A stretch of DNA of 5,948 nucleotides from Phycisphaerales bacterium UBA1926 (GTDB lineage Bacteria; Planctomycetota; Phycisphaerae; Phycisphaerales; UBA1924). Position numbers and translations under genes: made by a program. Where the stretch lies: positions 1 through 5,948 of the forward strand of contig DDFO01000012.1 of NCBI GenBank assembly GCA_002337215.1. The letters run 5' to 3'. Under the pieces are notes generated by a model. That model was given only the letters and a program-made list of their open reading frames with translations. It made no database searches and had not been told where the DNA came from. How positions within the stretch are numbered: position 1 is the stretch's first letter; each line of letters starts with the position of its first letter. Shown here in pieces: positions 1 to 5,948 of this stretch.

Positions 1-325
<325 letters not shown>

Positions 326-427
326 GATTTCCTTAGACCGGGCCAAACCTGTGCTGCCTTTGGCAGATAAACCGCAGGCCGCAGAGAGATCTGCACCCGG
401 CAAGTGAACTCGTTCTCGCCCGCTATT

Positions 428-458
428 GACGTCCGCTTTCTCTAGAGAAGCGGTCGTC
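428..458 (+). other. Long imperfect hairpin in the 16S trailer
   Basis: The arms 428-441 and 446-458 pair around a CTAG loop (442-445), giving 12 base pairs interrupted by one bulged T (437) and one T-T mismatch (432/454). It is the longest stem in the trailer. It could be an RNase III or other maturation site, or a structural element of the precursor. It is not an intrinsic terminator because no T-run follows. Confidence 0.55.
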
Positions 459-467
459 GGCGGATAA

Positions 468-485
468 CCGTGTGGCAACGCACGG
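468..485 (+). other. GNRA-capped hairpin in the 16S trailer
   Basis: CCGTGTG pairs with CGCACGG over 7 bp, including one G-T wobble, around a GCAA tetraloop (475-478). GNRA loops are stable in RNA and common in structured transcripts, so the element probably acts as RNA. It has no T-tract and is not a terminator. Confidence 0.5.
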
Positions 486-533
486 CGAAGGTTGGACCCA
501 ACTGTTCATATGCCAAGGGCATACTGAATTCTG

Positions 534-571
534 AAAACCGCTCATCGCGAGATGGGCGGTTTTTATTTTTT
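534..571 (+). terminator. Intrinsic terminator of the 16S transcription unit
   Basis: A near-perfect stem of 12-13 bp pairs AAAACCGCTCATC with GATGGGCGGTTTT (one G-T wobble) around a GCGA tetraloop (547-550). A T-rich tract, TTTTATTTTTT, follows to 571. This is a textbook Rho-independent terminator on the + strand. The left arm starts with AAAA, so on the - strand the same hairpin is followed by TTTT and could also stop the convergent operon that ends at 713, though less strongly. Confidence 0.93.
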
Positions 572-712
572 GCCTTTTCGCAGATCTTTGCAGTTCCAGT
601 CTGTCCGCGGTTTGCACTGTTCCGAGCCGGGAACGCGTGACGGGTGCGGCAACCAGGCCGTCGGATTCGCCTGAAGCCGTTGCAGAACTCGGTTCGGGCG
701 GCGCGCTGATTC
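572..712. other. Convergent intergenic gap without a gene
   Basis: This gap lies between the 16S terminator and the stop codon of the - strand operon. The only structure seen is a weak hairpin, GTTCC/GGAAC at 619-634, with no T-run on either side. No independent terminator for the - strand operon is apparent here; its transcripts may run on into the hairpin at 534-563. Confidence 0.6.
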
Positions 713-3484
713 TCAGTGATTCGCAAGAGCCCGCACGCGATCGAGCCGCTGGTGGTGCTTCTCCACGGCCGGCTCGATCACGGTGAGCGCTTCGATATGC
801 CGGGCGGCGACCGTGAACATCGCGTGGTCACCCGAGATCGCGGCGCTGAGCGCGATGCGGGCGGCGAACTCGCGGATGTCCGCATCGAACGGGGCGATTC
901 TCGCGGCCCGCTCGGCGTAGTGCGATGCCCTGGTGTTGTTCCCGGAGGCCGCGTGGAGTTCGGCGAGCTCGATCGCGTAGGTCGCGCTGTTCTGTTCGCG
1001 GGCGTCGAGGAACTCGAGGTGTTCGATAGCCGCTTCCCGGTCCTCGGCGCCGCCCGCGAGATAGTGGCGGGCGAGGAGGCGGTGGGGCGTCTCGGCGGCC
1101 GGCACCGCGATCGTGAGCATCTCAAGGGTTTCGGCGGTTTCTGCCGACAGCCGTGCCTTCTGCGGATCCGCGCCGGCAAGGGCCTGGCTCATCAGGATCT
1201 CGGCGAGCTCTGGATGATTGGGGTATTGCTGCCGCCAGCGGGCGACGAAGGCGGCATCTGGACGTACGGCATCGGGGTCGTCGGCCTCGCGCCTGTCCGC
1301 CTCGATCATTTCGGGGATCGTCGGTACGTTCTCGGGTGGGAGCAGGCCCGCGTTCCGAAGATCCGAGGCCGCCCATTCGAGGAAGGCGTCCATGAATCCG
1401 GCAGTGCTCAGCCCCAGTTCCGCCTCGAAAGCGGAGGCTTCGCGTTCACCGTTTGCGTACCGGTCCATGAGTCTGGTCGGCGCGTCGGGGCCCCACCGGT
1501 CGGCGATGAATTGGTACATCCAGTGGCCCTGGGCGTACGCCTGGCCTCGATCGGTCGGCTGCTTCGGGCGGACGAAGGCGGTGTTGATCTCTGTGAGGTT
1601 GAAGAGTGTGTCGGTCCGGTAGGCGCGGGCGAGCAGCCGCCACGTGGACTCGTCGCGTGGGGCATCCTCGCAGAAGACCGCGGCGGCCTCGGTAAACCAG
1701 TGCGGGATGCGGTTGCGGGTCTTGCTGAGGGTGACGGTGTGGGTGTACTCGTGCTGGAGGACACGGGGCCAGTCGAACGGGCCCACGGTGAAGCCGGGGC
1801 CCTCGCGGGGGCTCTCCATCGCGATGACGGGGCCCGTGGCAGCGGCCATCGTGTGGATCCGGGTCATGCCGGTGATGCGGACGCTGAACCAGGCGTGGGA
1901 GGGCATGACCTCGATCAGGGTTTTCTGGGCGGGTTCGTGGCCGATCCCGCCCGGCATGTCGTTGGGATCGGCGCAGACGCGGGCGTGGATGTCCTCGAGG
2001 ACGGGGAGCATCTCGCGGGCGAGAAACGCGTCGAGCGATGGGACGCCTTCTTTCGGCGGTGCGTGGCGGATGATGAAGTGGTCGCTCTCGGTGGTCGCGA
2101 ACTCGGCGAGCCCCCGGACGAGTTCGAGGCTGTTCCGAGACCGGGCGTTGAACGGATCGAGTTCGACGGCCTTGGCGAGGACGCGCTGAGCCTGGGCATC
2201 CCGGCCTGCCTGGATAAGGACGAGTCCGAGTTCAATGTGGGGGTACGACCAGTTGGGCAATCGCTCCCGAGCGATCTCGAAGGCGGCGACGGACTTTTCG
2301 TACTGGCGAGCTTCCGCGAGGACACGGGCGACGGTGTAGTGGCCGAGCGGGGAGCCGGGCGAGAGCCTCTCGAGTTCAGCGAGCAGAGCGTCGCTCTGGG
2401 CCTCGCGAAACGCCGCGGCCTCGGCGGCGGCGTGCCAGGCGAGCAGGTCGCGGTTCTTCGGGAGCGCAACGCGGGCCGGTTCCAGCGACTCGTTCGCGGC
2501 ATCCGGGTCGCGCTGGCGGAGCCGCATGCGGGCCTCGATCAGCGACGCGTCGGGATTGATCCCGCCGAACGGCTCGGCGGCGTCGCGGAGATCGTCCACG
2601 ATCGCCTCGGCCTTGTCGAAGGCGAAGCCGTTCACGAACAGGTGGGCGAGCATCGCCTTTGCATCGCCGCAGCGAGGGTTGAGCGTGAGAACCTCCTGCA
2701 GGGCCTCGGCGGCGCCCTCGAGGCTGTGCTTCTCGAACAAGAGCTCGGCCTCGGCGAGCCGGATCCGCCAAGAGAGGCGGTCGAGTTCATCTCGGCCCTG
2801 CTCGATGATGGACTTGAGGGTCTGGAAATCGCCCCCCGATTCGCGTTCGGAGCCGCGGATGCGTGTGCGGATCATCAGGGCACGCACGCCCTGGGCAAGT
2901 TCGCCCGCGTCGTCGATCCGCTCGGCGAGCATGCGCTCGACCACCGGATCGATCGCGGTGTCGGCGTCGTCGAAACGGGCGAGGTCGAAGAGAGCCTGGG
3001 CTCGCAGACGGTGGGCGGTGAACGATGTCTGGTTCTGAAGAAGCTCCAGCACGAGCCCGCTCTCGCCCCGGCGGAGCAACGCCTCGGCGCGGAGCACGGG
3101 ATCGGTCTCGGGATCGTCGAAGACCGGGTCGAGGATGCCACCCGCGATGAGCGCCGCGTGTGCGCGATCGTTCGGATCGGCGAGGTCGGTGGTTTCCCAC
3201 AGGCCGTGCTCGATGCGGATGGCGCGTTTCTCGTCTTCGCTGAGGTAGTCGGCGGTGAGGAGGTCCTGGATCGCGGGGTGGGCCGCGGGTCCCGACGTCT
3301 GGTCGGGCAGTCGCTCGTTGAACATGTCGAGCAGCATCTGCGTGGGGTCGGCCCCGGTCTGCTCGGGCGGCTCTGGCGCAGTGCCCGGCTGCGCCGATGC
3401 CCCGCCGGCGAGCAGGAGCAGCGAGGCGGCGGCATGCCGGATCGGCGGCGTCGGTCGGGAGCGTTGGGGCGTGTCTCGGTGCAT
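713..3484 (-). CDS. Exported TPR protein with peptidase MA-like (gluzincin) zinc site
   Basis: This is a 923-residue protein with an N-terminal signal peptide: a basic start, a hydrophobic core ASLLLLAGG near 20-28, and likely cleavage after the ASA at 29-31. Residues about 150-460 are alpha-helical repeats; 401-458 is the clearest pair of TPRs. A metallopeptidase-like domain follows at about 465-710, with HEYTH at 578-582 and HWFTEAAA at 595-602, where E599 is the likely third zinc ligand. This HEXXH-plus-distal-Glu layout fits the peptidase MA-like/gluzincin group. A second helical-repeat segment fills about 750-890. The catalytic residues look intact, so it may be an active periplasmic or surface protease with TPR arms for partner binding; the substrate is unknown. 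The ATG at 3484 is chosen because it opens the signal peptide and the upstream TAG is only three codons away. No clear Shine-Dalgarno precedes it, so coupling to the upstream gene is likely. Confidence 0.9.
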   Translation of the reverse strand: MHRDTPQRSRPTPPIRHAAASLLLLAGGASAQPGTAPEPPEQTGADPTQMLLDMFNERLPDQTSGPAAHPAIQDLLTADYLSEDEKRAIRIEHGLWETTDLADPNDRAHAALIAGGILDPVFDDPETDPVLRAEALLRRGESGLVLELLQNQTSFTAHRLRAQALFDLARFDDADTAIDPVVERMLAERIDDAGELAQGVRALMIRTRIRGSERESGGDFQTLKSIIEQGRDELDRLSWRIRLAEAELLFEKHSLEGAAEALQEVLTLNPRCGDAKAMLAHLFVNGFAFDKAEAIVDDLRDAAEPFGGINPDASLIEARMRLRQRDPDAANESLEPARVALPKNRDLLAWHAAAEAAAFREAQSDALLAELERLSPGSPLGHYTVARVLAEARQYEKSVAAFEIARERLPNWSYPHIELGLVLIQAGRDAQAQRVLAKAVELDPFNARSRNSLELVRGLAEFATTESDHFIIRHAPPKEGVPSLDAFLAREMLPVLEDIHARVCADPNDMPGGIGHEPAQKTLIEVMPSHAWFSVRITGMTRIHTMAAATGPVIAMESPREGPGFTVGPFDWPRVLQHEYTHTVTLSKTRNRIPHWFTEAAAVFCEDAPRDESTWRLLARAYRTDTLFNLTEINTAFVRPKQPTDRGQAYAQGHWMYQFIADRWGPDAPTRLMDRYANGEREASAFEAELGLSTAGFMDAFLEWAASDLRNAGLLPPENVPTIPEMIEADRREADDPDAVRPDAAFVARWRQQYPNHPELAEILMSQALAGADPQKARLSAETAETLEMLTIAVPAAETPHRLLARHYLAGGAEDREAAIEHLEFLDAREQNSATYAIELAELHAASGNNTRASHYAERAARIAPFDADIREFAARIALSAAISGDHAMFTVAARHIEALTVIEPAVEKHHQRLDRVRALANH

Positions 3485-3493
3485 GCGTGCGGG

Positions 3494-4393
3494 CTAGTCC
3501 TGGATGGGCTCGCGGAAGTCGCTGATGCTGATGTTCCAGCCTTCCTCGGGCGGGGGCGTTCGGGTCGAGAAGATCTCGGCGTCGATCGGCTCGTTGACGA
3601 CCGGCTTGAGCAGCACGACCTCGGATTCGTCACCGATGGGCGTGACGGTCCGGGCGATGCGGGGCAGGAGGTTCCCGTCCGGCTCGTACCAGATCCGGAT
3701 CTGTTCGAAGTCCCGGCTCTCGGCGGTGCCGGGCTTGGGCGTCAGGCGGAGTTGGATCAGGCCCTTTGCTTTGACGAGCGCCCGCAGCATGGGATCGGTG
3801 AGGTTGTCGTCGGCGGGCCGGAGTTCGGCGTCGAATCGCTCGAGGATGTCGGCCTTCCGCTGCCCGACGGGAACCGGGAAGGGGCCTTCGCCGATGCGGA
3901 GCGGGTCGAAATCCTCGCCCGGCGGCACGACCTGACGCTTGGTGAACTGGCGATCCGACGGGGTTTTCTCGACGACCCACTCGCCGTCGAAGGCGTATTG
4001 CTGGTCGATTTTCTCGCGCCGGTCCGACACGGAGAGTTCGTCGAAGGAGACGGCGAACCGACGAGTGGCTCTGGCGGCGTCGGGTTGGTCGCCCCGCTCG
4101 GTCTGGAAGTAGAGCGTCCCCGAGCGACGCTGCTCATCAGACTGGATCGCGAAGAACTTGCGGTAGACGATGGGGCTCCGGAGCGTGTCGATCCCAGCGT
4201 CGGCCGTTTCGAGTGCATCAAGAAGCTCGTCCGCGGACGCGAACGGCCCGGCGAGAGACTCGACGCTCGACGCAGCCCACTCGGTTCTCCCGAGCGATCC
4301 CGCATCCGATGCGGCGGGCATGCCCGCGAGCGGGAGGATCACGAAGGCCAGGACGATGCGAGCGAGTCGGCCTGTGCAAATCTGTCTTGGCAT
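3494..4393 (-). CDS. Secreted LolA-like protein
   Basis: This is a 299-residue protein with a signal peptide: basic residues to R12, hydrophobic core IVLAFVILPLAG at 13-24, and cleavage probably near 27-28. The mature part begins with a helical stretch of the type FASADELLDALETADAG (51-67). It continues with beta-rich segments such as SGTLYFQTERG (91-101), RRFAVSFDEL (111-120) and QQYAFDGEWVVEK (131-143). That pattern, a strand carrying G-x-L-x-F, then a strand carrying R-F, then the F-DGEW strand, resembles LolA/LolB-type lipoprotein carrier folds. These are incomplete beta-barrels that hold acyl chains in the periplasm. The match is by eye, and it is longer than typical LolA (about 200 residues), so lipoprotein transport is not established. 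A purine-rich GAGAGA lies about 7-12 bases before the ATG. It is the first gene of a two-gene operon, with 9 bases between its TAG and the next ATG. Confidence 0.85.
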   Translation of the reverse strand: MPRQICTGRLARIVLAFVILPLAGMPAASDAGSLGRTEWAASSVESLAGPFASADELLDALETADAGIDTLRSPIVYRKFFAIQSDEQRRSGTLYFQTERGDQPDAARATRRFAVSFDELSVSDRREKIDQQYAFDGEWVVEKTPSDRQFTKRQVVPPGEDFDPLRIGEGPFPVPVGQRKADILERFDAELRPADDNLTDPMLRALVKAKGLIQLRLTPKPGTAESRDFEQIRIWYEPDGNLLPRIARTVTPIGDESEVVLLKPVVNEPIDAEIFSTRTPPPEEGWNISISDFREPIQD

Positions 4394-4673
4394 CGGGTTC
4401 TCTCTGCCGGGGCCTGAGCCGGGCGGACGGTCTCGGTCGGCCGGGTTTCAGGCGGGTTGTCTCGGTCAGGTCGGCAACGGCGGGAGCCGTCCCCAGACAC
4501 GCTGTCAATCGGCCTTACCGTCCCGCGGTTCTGCTCACGTGCTCTTCATCGGCATATGCGGGGCGGGTTCCTGACATGGTGTACCCCCGAGGTGTGGTGC
4601 GGGTTCACGGGGGCGTGCTTCGTCGCATCATCGCGAAAGGGGGATTCTGCCGGGGTATTGTCCCCACATCCGG

Positions 4674-4679
4674 TATACT
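4674..4679 (+). promoter_or_regulatory. Candidate -10 box for the HAF/dockerin gene
   Basis: TATACT differs from the sigma-70 -10 consensus at one position and stands out in GC-rich sequence. It would start transcription near 4686 and give a leader of about 45 bases containing the ribosome site. No recognisable -35 hexamer lies at the right distance (4651-4656 reads CGGGGT) and there is no TG extension, so the call is tentative. Confidence 0.4.
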
Positions 4680-4719
4680 CGCCGCGAACACGAATTGTTC
4701 CGTGCCGGGGTTGGTACCG

Positions 4720-4726
4720 AGGGAGG
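4720..4726 (+). promoter_or_regulatory. Ribosome binding site of the HAF/dockerin gene
   Basis: AGGGAGG lies 5 bases before the ATG at 4732 and matches the anti-Shine-Dalgarno CCTCC seen in the 16S tail of this same window. It fixes the start codon, which in turn opens a signal peptide. Confidence 0.8.
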
Positions 4727-4731
4727 CTGAG

Positions 4732-5948
4732 ATGCGGTGTACACGTGAGTTCGGGTCGGTCGTTGTTTCCGCCGCGGCGATGTCGCTGGCGTCGGTGTGC
4801 GTCGCGGGCGGGGCCCCGGCCTACACGATCCATGAGATCGGGATCGTCAACCCCGGCGATTTCGGATCGCAGGGGTACCGGGTCTCATCGAGCGGGATCG
4901 CAACAGGCCGCTCGCTCGGGTCAGTCTCGCAGGCGTTCCGGTGGACCGAGGGCGGGGGGCTCGAGCCTCTGCCGAATCTGCCGGGGCGTGATTTCTGCGC
5001 CGGCAACGGCGTGAACGCCAACGGGATCGTCGTCGGCACCGGCGCCCAGACATCGTTCGGGTCGGGTGCCCTCCCGGTCCTCTGGACAACCAACACCGTC
5101 CAGCAGTTGCCCCTGCCCAGCGGGTTCGGCGTCGGACGGGCGAACGACATCAACGACAACGGCATCGCGGTCGGGTCCGCGGGAGGCGGCATCAGCGAGT
5201 CTGCCGTGATCTACGGCGAGACAACGGAGATTATCAGCGCGACGACCGCTGGCGGATCGAGCATGACCACCGCTTTCTCGATCAACAACGCGGGGCGGGT
5301 GGTCGGGCCCGGGACAGACCCGGCCAACGCGGCGCGGAACGTCGGCATGGTCTACGACATCTCAACGGGCATCGCGTTCGAGGTCGGGGCGATCGCGGGC
5401 GCCAACGGGGCCCTCGCGTTCGACGTCAGCGAGGCGGGTCACGTGGTCGGTTCATCGATGATGAACCAGGGCTCAGGCCGCCCGTTCATCTGGAGCGACG
5501 CGGACGGGATCCAGGAAGTCCCCCTCCCCGAAGGCACGAGCCAGGGCGGCGCACGCGGCGTGAACTCCGACGGATGGGTTGTCGGCACAGCGTCGAACGC
5601 GTTCGCGGTGCCCTACCTGTACGACGGTTCGCAGACCTACCGCGTCGCGGATCTCATCCCCGACGGCACGGGATGGGATCTCGATATGAACACATCGTCC
5701 TCGGCGCTGAGCATCAACGACGACGGCGTGATCGTCGGCACGGGTGTGCTGAACGGTGAGGTGCGTGCGTACGCCATGATCCCGGTCGGCGGGGGCGGGT
5801 GCAACGACGCGGATCTCGCGGAGCCGTTCGGTGTGCTGGATCTCGCGGACGTGCAGGGGTTCGTCTCGGCCTTCGTCGGCAACGACCCCGCCGCGGATCT
5901 CGCCCCGCCGGTGGGCGTTCTGGACCTCGCGGACCTGCAGGCGTTCGT
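4732..5948 (+). CDS. Secreted HAF-repeat protein with C-terminal GC-type dockerin (3' end beyond window)
   Basis: The frame is open for 405 codons from the ATG to the window edge, with no stop. The N-terminus is a signal peptide (hydrophobic 9-24, cleavage probably after the APA at 28-30). Residues 31-352 carry seven copies of an S/IN-x-x-G-x-x-VG motif, starting at about 52, 93, 139, 183, 231, 276 and 327. They alternate with strands such as AFRWTEGG (68-75), PVLWTT (115-120) and PFIWSDADG (251-259). This is the HAF extracellular repeat pattern. After a glycine linker (353-356), C357 begins a dockerin-like module with two 28-residue repeats. Known members of this class seem to end about ten residues after the second repeat, so only a short tail is probably missing. 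The likely role is a surface or secreted protein docked through the C-terminal module; ligand and partner are unknown. It uses TCA serine codons, unlike the operon next door. Confidence 0.92.
   Translation, partial: MRCTREFGSVVVSAAAMSLASVCVAGGAPAYTIHEIGIVNPGDFGSQGYRVSSSGIATGRSLGSVSQAFRWTEGGGLEPLPNLPGRDFCAGNGVNANGIVVGTGAQTSFGSGALPVLWTTNTVQQLPLPSGFGVGRANDINDNGIAVGSAGGGISESAVIYGETTEIISATTAGGSSMTTAFSINNAGRVVGPGTDPANAARNVGMVYDISTGIAFEVGAIAGANGALAFDVSEAGHVVGSSMMNQGSGRPFIWSDADGIQEVPLPEGTSQGGARGVNSDGWVVGTASNAFAVPYLYDGSQTYRVADLIPDGTGWDLDMNTSSSALSINDDGVIVGTGVLNGEVRAYAMIPVGGGGCNDADLAEPFGVLDLADVQGFVSAFVGNDPAADLAPPVGVLDLADLQAF
5809..5948 (+). repeat. Two-copy dockerin repeat within the HAF gene
   Basis: Two 56-base units, 5809-5864 and 5893-5948, are spaced 84 bases (28 codons) apart. 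They encode ADLAEPFGVLDLADVQGF and ADLAPPVGVLDLADLQAF. The DNA is conserved as well as the protein (GCGGATCTCGC, TCGCGGAC and TTCGT are shared), which suggests internal duplication with constraint. The second unit reaches the window end and may continue. Confidence 0.85.

Larger units (their letters stand above)
4394..4731. promoter_or_regulatory. Divergent intergenic region between the LolA-like operon and the HAF gene
   Basis: This stretch of 338 bases holds no convincing gene; the frames that cross it lack signal, ribosome site and codon pattern. It must carry promoters for both flanking units. On the + strand a TATACT box lies at 4674-4679. On the - strand TTGACA occurs at 4508-4503, but no matching -10 box sits 16-18 bases downstream. 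The direct repeat GTCTCGGTC occurs at 4430-4438 and 4459-4467, and CCCCCG/CGGGGG forms a wide-loop inverted repeat at 4584-4613. Confidence 0.6.

Noticed and set aside
423..726. Short - strand frames over the 16S trailer and terminator (64 and 94 codons)
   Set aside because: They run antisense to structured rRNA trailer sequence, through a terminator hairpin, with no ribosome site and no recognisable protein feature.
716..4417. A 1,233-codon open frame on the + strand spanning both operon genes antisense
   Set aside because: It is in exact codon register with the two - strand genes. It stays open only because they avoid TCA, TTA and CTA. The - strand products have signal peptides, TPRs and a HEXXH site, while the + product shows no domain and has an arginine/glycine-rich shadow composition. 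The shared frame of the two genes lets it run across the junction.
4503..4508. Perfect TTGACA (-35-like) on the - strand upstream of the LolA-like gene
   Set aside because: No -10-like hexamer at 16-18 bases downstream (the sequence there is GC-only), so it is not supported as a promoter on its own.
4546..5192. Several - and + strand short frames overlapping the start of the HAF gene
   Set aside because: They are shadows of the HAF coding frame, which alone has a Shine-Dalgarno, a signal peptide and a repeat pattern.

Overview
The window most likely comes from a high-GC planctomycete of the Phycisphaerae type. Three signs point there. The 16S rRNA gene is followed by its own terminator, with no tRNA or 23S gene behind it. 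The 16S tail reads CTGAGCCTTGTACAC where most bacteria have CCGGGCCTTGTACAC. The last gene ends in a two-copy dockerin-like module (ADLAEPFGVLDLADVQ), which matches what I remember as the GC-type dockerin of Phycisphaerae. The assignment rests on recognition, not on a search.

Layout: positions 1-319 are the 3' end of a 16S rRNA gene (+ strand). Positions 320-533 are a trailer made of a series of short hairpins, several closed by GNRA tetraloops. A strong intrinsic terminator follows at 534-571. Positions 572-712 are a convergent gap with no gene. Positions 713-4393 hold a two-gene operon on the - strand. Its first gene (3494-4393) encodes a secreted LolA-like protein, and its second (713-3484) a 923-residue exported TPR protein with a gluzincin-type HEYTH...E zinc site. 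The two genes share a reading frame and are separated by one TAG and three codons. Positions 4394-4731 are a divergent intergenic region. From 4732 to the window end (+ strand) runs a secreted HAF-repeat protein whose dockerin module is cut by the window edge.

All three proteins carry signal peptides, so the protein-coding content is about the cell envelope or surface. The - strand pair is probably co-expressed: a periplasmic, lipid-carrier-like fold and a large protease-like TPR scaffold. The HAF/dockerin protein is a separate transcription unit with different serine codon use. I see no CRISPR, mobile element, tRNA or defence system. The most interesting items are the self-terminated 16S unit with its structured trailer, the same-frame operon junction, and the likely closed beta-propeller built from seven HAF motifs.
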